Of a stretch of DNA of 24,721 bases, positions 1-7,591 are shown in pieces; positions within the stretch are counted from its first letter, which is position 1, and every line of letters begins with the position of its first letter. Location: positions 1 to 24,721 of the forward strand of contig JAJFJX010000387.1 of assembly GCA_021773655.1 (NCBI GenBank). Reading direction: 5' to 3'. Below the pieces are notes generated by a model. That model did not search any database, was not told the origin of the DNA, and saw only the letters and a program-made list of their open reading frames with translations. The stretch is from Panacagrimonas sp. Lineage in GTDB: Bacteria; Pseudomonadota; Gammaproteobacteria; Nevskiales; Nevskiaceae. The position numbers and the translations under genes were made by a program.

Positions 1-46
1 CCTGTCACGCCGGGGGTCGCGGGTTCGAGCCCCGTCCGCTCCGCCA
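1..46 (+). tRNA. tRNA-Asp (anticodon GTC), 3' part, cut by window start
   Basis: The window opens inside the anticodon arm. The loop at 2-8 carries anticodon GTC at 4-6, followed by the 3' anticodon stem (9-13). The variable region leads into a T arm with a 5-bp stem (19-23 with 31-35) around a TTCGAGC loop. The 3' acceptor strand is 36-42, then discriminator G43 and an encoded CCA at 44-46. The whole 3' half is nearly identical to E. coli tRNA-Asp as I remember it. The 5' acceptor strand, D arm and 5' anticodon stem lie outside the window. In several gammaproteobacteria tRNA-Asp/tRNA-Val genes sit between hupB and ppiD, and ppiD follows here too. Confidence 0.96.
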
Positions 47-57
47 CTATCAGTAAT

Positions 58-93
58 AGACGACTGGGGCACCGCAAGGTGCCCCAGTCGTTT
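58..93 (+). terminator. Rho-independent terminator after tRNA-Asp
   Basis: A perfect 13-bp inverted repeat (61-73 with 78-90) closes on a GCAA tetraloop. Flanking A58-A60 and T91-T93 extend the pairing. The T-tract is short (TTT), but the stem is long and GC-rich. It starts 14 nt after the tRNA CCA end and ends before ppiD, so it should terminate the tRNA transcript and largely insulate ppiD. Confidence 0.85.
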
Positions 94-113
94 GAGCGAC
101 ACGAAACGATCCC

Positions 114-2042
114 ATGCTCCAGTCCATTCGCGATCGTCTGACCGGCCCATTCGTTTGGTTCGTCGTCGGCCTGATTGCCATCCCTTTCGCGTTTTGGGGC
201 ATCGACAGTTTCAACACCGGTGGCGGTGACCCGGTGATGGCCAAGGTCGGCGACCAGAAGATCACCCAGAACGAATTCAGCCGCGCCTACGATCAGCGCT
301 ATCAGCAGTATCGATCACTGCTCGGGGAGAACTTCCGCGCCGACCTGTTCGATGAAAACCAGTTCCGGCGCCTGACTCTGGACGACATGGTGCAGGAGTC
401 CGCGCTGCGCCAGTTCGCTCGCGCGTCCGGCTATCGCGCCAGCGATGCGGTGCTTCGAGACTATCTGGTCAACATTCCCGCGTTTCAGAAGGACGGCCGG
501 TTTTCCGCCGAAACCTATCGCGAGCTGCTGCAGCGGCAGAATCTTCCGGTGGACCGTTACGAGGCTCAGTTGCGCGAATCACTGGTCATCGACCAGCTGC
601 GCGGCGCGGTGCAGGACACCAGCTTTGCCACCGAGCAGAACGCGTGGACGGCATTCCGACTGCACAAGCAGACTCGCGATGTGGCGGTGGCCAGCATCGG
701 CGCGGATGCGTTCAAGTCACGGATCGAGCCGGATGAGGCTCAGATCGCCGAATACTTCGATGCCAACCGTGATCGCTTTCGCGCCCCCGAACGGGTGCGG
801 GTGCGCTACGTCGAACTCGACCGCAAGCGCCTGCCGCCGATCGAGGATCCGGCGCCGGAACTGTTGCGATCGATCTACGATGCCGAGAAGGAAGCCCGTT
901 TCGTGACGGCCGAAGAACGCAGGGCCAGTCACGTGCTGATCAATTTCGGCGCCGATGCTCAAGCCGCGCGGGCCGAGGCCGAGTCCGTCCTCGCCCAGTT
1001 GCGTGATGGTGCCGATTTCGCGGAACTCGCGAAGCGCGAATCCGACGATCCGGGTTCGCGCGAAAAGGGCGGTGACCTGGGCTGGGTGCGCAAGGGCATG
1101 ATGGTTCCGGCTTTCGAACAGGCCCTGTTCGGCGCTGCCGAAGGCGAGCTCGTCGGTCCGGTGGAAACCGAGTTCGGCTGGCATGTGATCCGGGTTGACG
1201 AGGTTCGTGGCCGGGCCGTGCGTGCCTTCGAGGACCCCGATGTGCAGGCCGAGCTGCTGGAGCTGTATCGCAATCGCGAATCCGAGGCGCGCTTTCAGGA
1301 GCTGTCGGAGACGCTGGAGCAGTCCGCGTTCGAGAACACCACACTCGAACCCGTGGCTCGGGCCACGGGGCTGGAGATCCAGACCAGTGACTGGTTCACT
1401 CGATCCGGCGGCGCCGGCATCGCGGCCTCCCGGGAGGTCCAGGCGGCGGCGTTTTCACCGGAAGTCATCGATGCCGGCGAGAACAGCCGCCCACTGGCCA
1501 ACGGGCCCGACGCCCTGGTGGTGCTGCACAAGGAATCCTACGAACCGGCGCGCCAGCGCACGATCGACGAAGTGCGCGATCAGGTCCGCGATGCGCTGAT
1601 TGCCGACGCTGCGGTCAAGCGTGCGCGTGAAGTGGCCACCCAGGTCGCAGACGCGGTGCGGGCGGGGAAGGCGCTGTCCGAAGCGGTCGAAGCGCACGGT
1701 CTGAAGGTCGACTTCGACGGCACAGCCGCACGCGGCCAGGCCGAGCTCGATCAGCGCATCTCCGAGCAGGTCTTCGCCATGCCGAGGCCGGCCGCCGCAG
1801 GCGTACAGGTGGAGGTGCTGACCAATACCCGGGCCGACCCGGTGGTGGTCGTGCTGCGCGCGGTCAACGAGATGAAGCGGGAGGAGGTCGACGCAGAAGT
1901 TCTCGAACAGGAGCGCAGCAAGATCCGCCAGAGCCTTGCCGGCAGTGAGTTTGCCGGATATCGCGAAGCGGTCGAAGAGGCGGTTTCGGTCGAGATCCAC
2001 CGCTCGCCGGATGCGCCAGTCGAAGACCCGTTGCAACCCTGA
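114..2042 (+). CDS. ppiD: PpiD-like periplasmic folding factor (SurA-N / parvulin PPIase)
   Basis: Inner-membrane-anchored chaperone/peptidyl-prolyl isomerase acting near the Sec translocon on exported proteins (known role of PpiD). The 642 residues are close to E. coli PpiD (about 623). A short cytoplasmic N-terminus precedes one membrane segment at about residues 12-29. A SurA-N-like helical region follows, then a parvulin domain at about 271-361. The domain keeps the hallmark ASHVL, GGDLGW, MVPAFEQALF and FGWHVI motifs, so it may be catalytically active, unlike the largely inactive E. coli domain (inference). A second helical region ends the protein. No strong Shine-Dalgarno is visible before the ATG. 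The gene follows tRNA-Asp and stands two genes from fabI, as in Pseudomonas-like genomes. The downstream symporter gene starts 3 nt after the stop, which implies coupling. Confidence 0.93.
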   Translation: MLQSIRDRLTGPFVWFVVGLIAIPFAFWGIDSFNTGGGDPVMAKVGDQKITQNEFSRAYDQRYQQYRSLLGENFRADLFDENQFRRLTLDDMVQESALRQFARASGYRASDAVLRDYLVNIPAFQKDGRFSAETYRELLQRQNLPVDRYEAQLRESLVIDQLRGAVQDTSFATEQNAWTAFRLHKQTRDVAVASIGADAFKSRIEPDEAQIAEYFDANRDRFRAPERVRVRYVELDRKRLPPIEDPAPELLRSIYDAEKEARFVTAEERRASHVLINFGADAQAARAEAESVLAQLRDGADFAELAKRESDDPGSREKGGDLGWVRKGMMVPAFEQALFGAAEGELVGPVETEFGWHVIRVDEVRGRAVRAFEDPDVQAELLELYRNRESEARFQELSETLEQSAFENTTLEPVARATGLEIQTSDWFTRSGGAGIAASREVQAAAFSPEVIDAGENSRPLANGPDALVVLHKESYEPARQRTIDEVRDQVRDALIADAAVKRAREVATQVADAVRAGKALSEAVEAHGLKVDFDGTAARGQAELDQRISEQVFAMPRPAAAGVQVEVLTNTRADPVVVVLRAVNEMKREEVDAEVLEQERSKIRQSLAGSEFAGYREAVEEAVSVEIHRSPDAPVEDPLQP

Positions 2043-2045
2043 CCG

Positions 2046-3383
2046 ATGAACCCCGAGCCCTCCAGCGCTGATCGCGAATCCGAGGGCAGTCAGCCCCAAC
2101 GCCGGTGGCTGCCGGCACTGCACTGGCAGGTCGCCATTGCACTGGTGCTGGCCGGTGTGGTGGGGGCGCTGGTCGGACCGCAGGCCGATTTCGTGGCTGC
2201 CTGCAGCTTTCTCGGCACGCTGTTCCTCAACGCGCTCAAGATGCTCATCGTGCCACTGATCCTGGCGTCGATGATCTCGGCGATGCTGGGACTCGGCGAC
2301 CAGGGGGTCCTGGGCAAGCTGGGGTTGCGCACCGGCACCTTCTTCGTGATGACCACCGCGGTCTCGGTGTTGACCGGCCTGATCCTGGTCAACCTGGTCG
2401 GGCCGGGTCTGATCGATGGCGAGCCGGCCGGTGATCGAATGGGGCTGTCAGCCGATACCGGCACCGTGATGGCGAGCATCGAGAATCGCGGCAGCGGCGA
2501 CATTCTGGGTGTGATCCTGCGCATGGTGCCACCCAATCTGATCGAGGCGGCGGCCCGCGGCGAGATGCTGGCGCTGATCTTCTTCGGGATCCTGTTCGGA
2601 TTCTTTGCCTCCCGACTGCCGGCGGCGCGCGCCGAACAGCAGCGCGAGTTCTGGACCGGCCTGTATGAGATCATGATCGCCATCACCGGCTGGGTGATGC
2701 GCTTTGCGCCGCTGGGCGTGTTTGCCCTGGTGGCCAAGACCGTGGCCACCACCGGCTGGAGTGCGGTCGGTCCGCTGCTCAAGTTCTTCTTCGTGGTGGT
2801 GGCGGCGCTGGCGATCCAGTTGCTGGTGTGGTTGCCGCTGATTCTCAAGTTCCTCGCCAGGGTCTCGCCCCTGCGTCACTTCCGGGTGGTGGCCCCCGCG
2901 CTGCTGACCGCGTTTTCGACCAGCTCCTCGGCCGCCACGCTGCCGGTGAGCTTCGACTGCATGCGGCGAGGTGCAGGTGTCTCGCCGCAGGTGTCCGGCT
3001 TCGTGCTGCCGCTGGGCTGCACCGTCAACATGAACGGAACCGCACTTTATGAATGCGTGGCGGCCATGTTCATCGCCCAGGCCTACGGGGTGGAAATGAG
3101 CTTCATCACCCAGGTGATGGTGGTGGCGCTGGCGATCGTCACCTCCATCGGCGTGGCCGGCATCCCGTCTGCCAGCCTGGTCGCGATCGCGGTGATCCTC
3201 GGCGCGATCGGACTGCCGCTGGAGGGCGTGGGCCTGATCCTGGCGGTGGATCGGGTGCTCGACATGGCGCGCACCGCGATCAACGTCTATGGCGACACCG
3301 TCTGCACCGTGTTCGTGGCCAGGCGCGAAGGCGAAGAGGGCGTGCACGGCGAGCCCGCACTGCGCCGCCGCCGCGGCATCTGA
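2046..3383 (+). CDS. Dicarboxylate/amino acid:cation symporter (DAACS/SLC1 family)
   Basis: Secondary transporter that takes up acidic amino acids or C4-dicarboxylates with Na+ or H+. At 445 aa it has the usual family length, with multiple hydrophobic segments. The re-entrant loop HP1 shows the serine-rich STSSSAAT at 291-298. The unwound TM7 motif reads NMNGT at 328-332, where the family usually has NMDGT. HP2 carries GIPSASLV. TM8 keeps D406, R409, T410, N413 and D417, the pattern that binds acidic substrates and Na+ in GltPh. The conserved Arg409 argues for an anionic substrate rather than a neutral one. The Asn at 330 replaces an Asp that contributes to the third Na+ site in GltPh, so ion coupling may differ (inference). 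The gene starts 3 nt after ppiD. Exact substrate and subfamily (GltP, DctA or other) cannot be told. Confidence 0.9.
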   Translation: MNPEPSSADRESEGSQPQRRWLPALHWQVAIALVLAGVVGALVGPQADFVAACSFLGTLFLNALKMLIVPLILASMISAMLGLGDQGVLGKLGLRTGTFFVMTTAVSVLTGLILVNLVGPGLIDGEPAGDRMGLSADTGTVMASIENRGSGDILGVILRMVPPNLIEAAARGEMLALIFFGILFGFFASRLPAARAEQQREFWTGLYEIMIAITGWVMRFAPLGVFALVAKTVATTGWSAVGPLLKFFFVVVAALAIQLLVWLPLILKFLARVSPLRHFRVVAPALLTAFSTSSSAATLPVSFDCMRRGAGVSPQVSGFVLPLGCTVNMNGTALYECVAAMFIAQAYGVEMSFITQVMVVALAIVTSIGVAGIPSASLVAIAVILGAIGLPLEGVGLILAVDRVLDMARTAINVYGDTVCTVFVARREGEEGVHGEPALRRRRGI

Positions 3384-3452
3384 GCGGGCCTCGGCGGCGT
3401 CTGTTGTCCTGCCGGAGGCGGAGTTGCGGCGGCCTTGCCGGACGAACCGGCT

Positions 3453-4241
3453 TCAGGTGTCGCCGAAGCTCATGCCCATGATGTTGTAGCCGGCGTCCAC
3501 GTACAGGATCTCGCCGGTGACCCCGGCGGCGAGATCCGATGACAAAAACGCCGCGGCATTGCCGACATCTTCGATACTTACGTTGCGCTTCAGGGGCGAG
3601 GCCTTGGCGGCACGCGCAAGCATGTCGCGAAAGCCGCTGATTCCCGCCGCGGCGAGCGTCTTGATTGGGCCGGCGGAGATGCCGTTGACGCGGATGCCAA
3701 GCTCGCCCAGTTCCGCCGCCATGAAGCGCACATTGGCTTCCAGACTCGCCTTGGCCGGTCCCATGACGTTGTACATCGGTACCGCGCGCACCGCGCCCAG
3801 ATAGGTCATCGTCAGCATGCTGGCGTTGCGTCCAGCCATCAGTGGACGCGCGGCCTTGCCCAGGGCGGCGAAGGAATAGGCGCTGATGTCGTGGGCGATG
3901 CGGTAGCCCTCGCGAGTGACCGCATCCAGATACTTGCCGGCAAGCTGCTCGCGGGGGGCAAAGCCGATCGAATGGACCAGCACGTCGAGCCCCCCCCACT
4001 GCTTGTTCAGTTCCTGGAAGACCTCATCGATCTGCTGGTCCTGGGAGACATCCAGCGGCAACACCAGACTGGAGCCGCACTCGGCCGCAAAGTCGCTGAC
4101 ACGGGACTTGAGGCGGTCCCCCTGGTAGGTAAAGGCCAGGTCCGCGCCCTGGCGCCTGAACGCCTCGGCGATGCCGGTGGCGATGGAACGATCGCTGGCG
4201 ACGCCGGTGATCAGCGCCTTCTTTCCGGCCATGAAACCCAT
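3453..4241 (-). CDS. fabI: Enoyl-[acyl-carrier-protein] reductase (NADH) FabI
   Basis: Reduces enoyl-ACP in the last step of each type II fatty-acid elongation cycle in the cytoplasm. The 262-residue protein aligns throughout with E. coli FabI: N-terminal nucleotide-binding region with GVASDRSIA, HSIGFAP, AHDISAYSF, catalytic YNVMGPAKAS (Tyr-x6-Lys) and AISAGPI-type ISAGPIKTLAA. The glycine of SIGFAP and methionine of YNVMG, which line the triclosan pocket, are conserved. The start at 4241 (MGFMAGKK) matches the E. coli N-terminus and has a GAGGA ribosome-binding site 8 nt upstream (4250-4254). An in-frame ATG at 4298 would add 19 atypical residues and is rejected. The gene lies 133 nt after the motor operon on the same strand and converges on the symporter gene. 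Confidence 0.97.
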   Translation of the reverse strand: MGFMAGKKALITGVASDRSIATGIAEAFRRQGADLAFTYQGDRLKSRVSDFAAECGSSLVLPLDVSQDQQIDEVFQELNKQWGGLDVLVHSIGFAPREQLAGKYLDAVTREGYRIAHDISAYSFAALGKAARPLMAGRNASMLTMTYLGAVRAVPMYNVMGPAKASLEANVRFMAAELGELGIRVNGISAGPIKTLAAAGISGFRDMLARAAKASPLKRNVSIEDVGNAAAFLSSDLAAGVTGEILYVDAGYNIMGMSFGDT

Positions 4242-4374
4242 GCGGTGTGTCCTCGATTGCCATTGGAAGGCGCGCAGTTTCCCACACGCGACGCGCATGC
4301 GTCAGAGCCCACCGGGCTGCGTCGGATTCGGCTGGCGCAGGCCGTGTCGCCTGCCCTCAGGCGGACAGGACCCC

Positions 4375-5379
4375 TCAGGTGGGCAGGAAGATGATCGGGT
4401 AGTTCGGGTAGGTGAACTCGGGTACGTTCTTGCGGCCGAAATTGAGCAGTTTGACGCGCTGGATCACCTTGCGCTCCAGGTCCGGATCGCCCAGTTCACT
4501 GGACACCAGTTCACAGGCCGTCACCGCGCCGCTGGGGGCGATGGTCAGGCGCACCACCACCTTGCCGCGCAGATTGGGGTTGTCGCGCAGTGCGCGATTG
4601 AACATGGCGTAGAACGATGCCTTGTTGCGGTCGAAAACCAGCTGGATTTCTTCGAGCGTGCGACCGGCCATCCGTGCCTTGCCGTCCTGCCCGGGCTTTT
4701 CCAGATCGGGTCCTACACCCTTGGGTGCCTGCACCACCGTGGTTCGCCGCTGCCCCAGTCCGGCGCCGCTTTGGGCCCGCGAGGCCGATGGCGCTGCAGT
4801 GCCGATGCCGCCGCTGCCGCTGGCAGCCGAGGAAGCGATGGCCGAGGAGCTGCCGCCGCCGGCACCGATCTGGCCGGTGACCACCTCGTCGCTCAGGGGG
4901 CGCGCCGCATCCAGGCCCGACAGCGAGTTGTCGCGCAGGGAGGCGAGCTGGTCGGCCAGCGCATTGATGCCGCTTTGCTTGGCCACCTCGCGCGCTGCCT
5001 GCTCGCGTTGTTCCTGGGTTGGCTCCGGCTTGGGAGGGGTTTCGACCTTGGGCGCGGGGGGCTTGGGTTCGGGTTTCGGCACCGGCACCGGCTCAGGCGC
5101 GGGTTTGGGTTCGGGTTCCGGCTCGGGCTCGGGCTGTTCCTCTTCGACCGGCGCAGGCTCTTCGACCTGCTCGGCGATTTCGGCATCCGGCAGGATGTTG
5201 ACGTAGGTGGTCTCGACGGTCTGGCCGCCGCCTTCCTGCACCCCGACAAGATCGAGGAAGGGAATCAGCACGGCGAGAATCAGGAACGGGATGCCGAGCG
5301 ACGCGACGGTCTTGCGGAAGCGCTGGTCGGCACGTTCACCGAACGCCCAGCCTTCGGTCGAGATGACGAACAGACTCAC
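4375..5379 (-). CDS. TonB-like energy transducer with AgmX/PglI-type C-terminal domain
   Basis: Likely couples the ExbB/ExbD motor to the envelope proteins of the same operon. The 334 residues begin with a short cytoplasmic segment, then a membrane helix at about 25-42. A periplasmic proline-rich arm follows, changing from acidic EP repeats (74-91) to basic KP repeats (92-120). A helical stretch and a Gly/Ser/Ala-rich linker lead to a 98-residue C-terminal domain (237-334) with the pattern of the AgmX/PglI C-terminal family: an IQLVFDRN helix, a LRGKVVVRLTIAPSGAV strand-turn, and a final TYPNYPIIF strand. The two cysteines I expect in that family (near CYE and ExxC) appear to be Phe and Lys here. 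The start is the GTG at 5379, overlapping the exbD stop by 4 nt (GTGA); extension upstream would only read through exbD. In M. xanthus, gliding proteins GltG/GltJ have such tails. Confidence 0.85.
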   Translation of the reverse strand: MSLFVISTEGWAFGERADQRFRKTVASLGIPFLILAVLIPFLDLVGVQEGGGQTVETTYVNILPDAEIAEQVEEPAPVEEEQPEPEPEPEPKPAPEPVPVPKPEPKPPAPKVETPPKPEPTQEQREQAAREVAKQSGINALADQLASLRDNSLSGLDAARPLSDEVVTGQIGAGGGSSSAIASSAASGSGGIGTAAPSASRAQSGAGLGQRRTTVVQAPKGVGPDLEKPGQDGKARMAGRTLEEIQLVFDRNKASFYAMFNRALRDNPNLRGKVVVRLTIAPSGAVTACELVSSELGDPDLERKVIQRVKLLNFGRKNVPEFTYPNYPIIFLPT

Positions 5380-5885
5380 TGCCCGCCCCCCTGCTTCTCG
5401 ACCACGGCCAGCGAGATGCGAGCAAAGCGGGTGTCGCTGGCGGTGGCCATGACTTTCTTGACGACGTGAAACGGAATGGATTTGTCGGCCATGATGTTGA
5501 CGTCGCCGCGGGTGACCGCGCCGGGGCCGCCGCCTTCGACCTGCATCAGGCCCTCTTCGTTGAGGCGGTACTTGAGGTCCGGCAGCACCGAGGTGGTGGC
5601 CGAGGCCGCTGCAGCGGTCTTCATCACTTTCTGGTTGTCGACAATGATGTCCTCGGGCGTGACCAGGATCAGCACCGTCTGCTGCGGCTGCGACTGAGAG
5701 ATCGACTCGGGCAGTTGCAGGGCCTTGGGGCTGGGCAGGATCTGCACCACCAGCGCGTTGACCAGCAGGTACAGCACCAGGATGGCGAAGATGTCGATCA
5801 GCGACACCACGTTGAGTTCGCCTTCGCGGGATTCGCGGCGCAGTTCGTGGACGATCTTGCGCGCGCGTCGCGGTCCGATCTTCAT
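5376..5885 (-). CDS. exbD: ExbD/TolR-family motor subunit, second copy (AglS/AglQ-like)
   Basis: Proton-channel partner of ExbB/TolQ proteins. The 169-residue protein has a basic N-terminus, a single membrane helix (about 25-47), and a periplasmic domain. The helix carries the essential proton-relay aspartate at D31 in SLIDIFAIL, equivalent to ExbD Asp25 in E. coli. The periplasmic domain is larger than in typical ExbD, with a Gly-rich EGGGPGAV insertion near 116-123 before the DVNIMADKSIPF strand that ExbD proteins use as ...V.I.AD..... It starts in an ATGA overlap with the preceding exbD and ends in a GTGA overlap with the transducer gene, so the three should be made in fixed ratio. It differs clearly from the first ExbD of the operon. 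Confidence 0.92.
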   Translation of the reverse strand: MKIGPRRARKIVHELRRESREGELNVVSLIDIFAILVLYLLVNALVVQILPSPKALQLPESISQSQPQQTVLILVTPEDIIVDNQKVMKTAAAASATTSVLPDLKYRLNEEGLMQVEGGGPGAVTRGDVNIMADKSIPFHVVKKVMATASDTRFARISLAVVEKQGGGQ

Positions 5886-6421
5886 GGGGCGCCGGCCCCC
5901 TGTGCATCGAGCTTGCTCACTTCGCCGATCGACACCTGTGGAAACAGCTCGGCCGGCATGCCCGCGGCGCGCGCTTCGGCCGGAGCCAGGCGGATGGTGT
6001 CCATGATCTTGACGACGTCGTCGTAGAGTACCTCGGGTTCCATCATCAGCACGATGGCCTGCTCGGTCGGCGCCGCCTTCTTGACCTCGACCAGCAGGTC
6101 GGACAGGGCGGCGAGGTTGTAGCCGGCCGGCGTGCTGACGATGTTGCGCACCGCGCCTCGGCTGTCGGAGACCTCGATCACCCCCTGGCGAACCACCACG
6201 GTCAGGCGCAGTTGCTCGGAATCCTGGCTGGCGGTGCGGTCCGGCTCGGGCAGGTTGAGATTGATCACGTTCAGGCGTGCGGCCGCCAGCGAGGCGCTGG
6301 CCAGCAGAAAGAACACCAGCACGGCGAACACGTCGATCAACGGCACGATGTTCAGGCGCACCGTACGGGCGCCGAACTTGTGCTCACGCTGCATCCTGCG
6401 GACGCGTCGCGACATCTTCAT
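5882..6421 (-). CDS. exbD: ExbD/TolR-family motor subunit, first copy (AglQ/AglS-like)
   Basis: Second-type ExbD of the same motor. The 179-residue protein has a strongly basic N-terminus (MKMSRRVRRMQREHK), then LNIVPLIDVFAVLVFFLL with the conserved proton-relay aspartate at D30. Its periplasmic domain ends in a distinctive LAPAEARAAGMPAELFPQ segment and an Ala/Gly-rich tail. It begins 50 nt after exbB with a weak GGAT-type ribosome-binding site, and its stop overlaps the next exbD by ATGA. Two non-identical ExbD genes after one ExbB gene is the AglR-AglQ-AglS arrangement of myxobacterial gliding; which copy corresponds to AglQ and which to AglS cannot be decided by eye. Confidence 0.92.
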   Translation of the reverse strand: MKMSRRVRRMQREHKFGARTVRLNIVPLIDVFAVLVFFLLASASLAAARLNVINLNLPEPDRTASQDSEQLRLTVVVRQGVIEVSDSRGAVRNIVSTPAGYNLAALSDLLVEVKKAAPTEQAIVLMMEPEVLYDDVVKIMDTIRLAPAEARAAGMPAELFPQVSIGEVSKLDAQGAGAP

Positions 6422-6471
6422 GATAGGGATCCGGGTTCAGGCCAGGAGACGAAACTCGAAGGCTCGGGAGT

Positions 6472-7116
6472 TCAGGCGCTGCGGCGGGTGCGGCCGCAGA
6501 CCACGCTGACGAACTTGGCGCAGACCGCTTCCAGACCGTCCACCAGTGCCGTGGTCCGGCTCTGCAGATAGGCATGAAGGATCAGGCTGGGGATGGCCAC
6601 CATCAGGCCGAAGGCGGTGCAGTGCATGGCCTCCGAAATACCCTCCGACAGCAGGTCGGCCTTGGTCGCCGGATCGGCGTTGCCAAGCGCGGAGAACGCG
6701 GTGATCAGGCCGACCACGGTTCCCAGCAGACCCAGCAGCACCGACAGGTTGGAAAACGTTGCCAGGTAGTGGGTGCGCTTTTCGATCGCGGGAAGGACTT
6801 CCATCAGGCCTTCTTCGGTTGCCACCTCGACCTCGCTGCGCTTGTTCTCGGCGCGCGACTGAGCGATGCCGTTGGACAGGATGCGGCCGATGGCGGTGTC
6901 CGAATCCTTGACCATGCGTTCGGCCTGTTCGAGCTCGCTGCGCCCCAGCATCGGCTGCACTTCGTTCCACAGCACGCGGTTTTCCTTTTCGGACTTGCGC
7001 AGGAACAGCCAGCGCTCGAAGGCGATCGCCAGGGCCAGGACCAGCACCACCGCAATGGGGTACATGAACAGCCCGCCGAGCTGGAAGAAGTTGACGATGG
7101 CGGCAAAGATGTCCAT
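6472..7116 (-). CDS. exbB: MotA/TolQ/ExbB proton-channel protein (AglR-like)
   Basis: Inner-membrane stator subunit that forms the proton path with ExbD proteins. The 214-residue protein has three membrane helices: about 17-38, then, after a long cytoplasmic loop, LSVLLGLLGTVVGLITAF, and finally AFGLMVAIPSLILHAYL. The LGTVVG and T-AFGL threonines correspond to the conserved pore threonines of TolQ/ExbB. The ATG at 7116 has a GAGGA ribosome-binding site 5 nt upstream (7122-7126). The gene is separated from the upstream secreted-protein gene by 79 nt and from exbD by 50 nt, the only two real gaps in the operon, so the motor genes may have extra control of their own. By sequence alone TolQ or TonB-ExbB are alternatives; the neighbours argue for the AglR type. 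Confidence 0.94.
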   Translation of the reverse strand: MDIFAAIVNFFQLGGLFMYPIAVVLVLALAIAFERWLFLRKSEKENRVLWNEVQPMLGRSELEQAERMVKDSDTAIGRILSNGIAQSRAENKRSEVEVATEEGLMEVLPAIEKRTHYLATFSNLSVLLGLLGTVVGLITAFSALGNADPATKADLLSEGISEAMHCTAFGLMVAIPSLILHAYLQSRTTALVDGLEAVCAKFVSVVCGRTRRSA

Positions 7117-7195
7117 GGGGTTCCTCGTTCAAGAATCAGGTTGAAGTGCGTGGGATTGTTGCTTCGGGCTGAAACGGTGCGGCGGGTTTTGTGGC

Positions 7196-7591
7196 TCAGG
7201 GCGTGGTAATCGTCGGCGACCCGGTACCGGGGCGGTTCTGACCGGATTCGGTCAGCGCCTTGTGGTACTCGGCCTGTCGCGCAAAGACCTCGCGGTCGAT
7301 CGGAGACATATCCACTTGCAACAGTCGGGCCGGGCGGTCGATATCCTGCTCCGAATAGGCGTCGCGCCAGGGCGTGATGTACAGACCGATCGGTGACTCG
7401 CGTTCGCCGACGATAGTGGTTCCTGTTTGGTCGCGTAGGTCCTCGCGATCAGCGGGCGACAGCGCGGGTTCGGCGGGCGCCTCGCTGCCGTTCCCGGTCT
7501 GCGCTGCGGCCGGCAGGCTGGACAGCAGCCCGGCGGCAATCAGCAGCGCTGTCATCAGCGGGGCACGGCCGGTGGGGGGGCGATGAGTCAT
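7196..7591 (-). CDS. Small secreted protein of unknown function in motor operon
   Basis: The 131 residues start with a basic stretch and a signal peptide ending near SSLPAAAQ, so export to the periplasm is likely. The mature part is mostly polar and disorder-prone at both ends, with a central block (TIVGERESPIGLYITPWRDA) that looks structured and conserved. I recognise no known domain. It overlaps the preceding TPR lipoprotein gene by ATGA, so it is translated with it, and it precedes exbB by 79 nt. Context suggests a periplasmic accessory of the motor complex, but nothing in the sequence shows its job. There are no cysteines in the mature part. Confidence 0.82.
   Translation of the reverse strand: MTHRPPTGRAPLMTALLIAAGLLSSLPAAAQTGNGSEAPAEPALSPADREDLRDQTGTTIVGERESPIGLYITPWRDAYSEQDIDRPARLLQVDMSPIDREVFARQAEYHKALTESGQNRPGTGSPTITTP

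Noticed and set aside
3384..3452. Bidirectional terminator between the symporter gene and fabI
   Set aside because: Only a 5-bp GCCTC/GAGGC pairing with a long loop and no T-tract is visible.
4346..4366. Hairpin between the transducer gene and fabI as a terminator
   Set aside because: The 6-bp stem with a bulged extension has no T-tract on the minus strand, so fabI may be partly read from the motor operon; not called.
4171..5469. 432-aa plus-strand open frame opposite the transducer gene
   Set aside because: Its Gly/Phe/Arg-rich repeats are just the antisense of the EP/KP proline arm.
4375..7116. TonB-ExbBD iron uptake or Tol-Pal system
   Set aside because: There is no TonB-dependent receptor, TolB, Pal or YbgC; two ExbDs, TPR partners and an AgmX-type tail fit a different machine.
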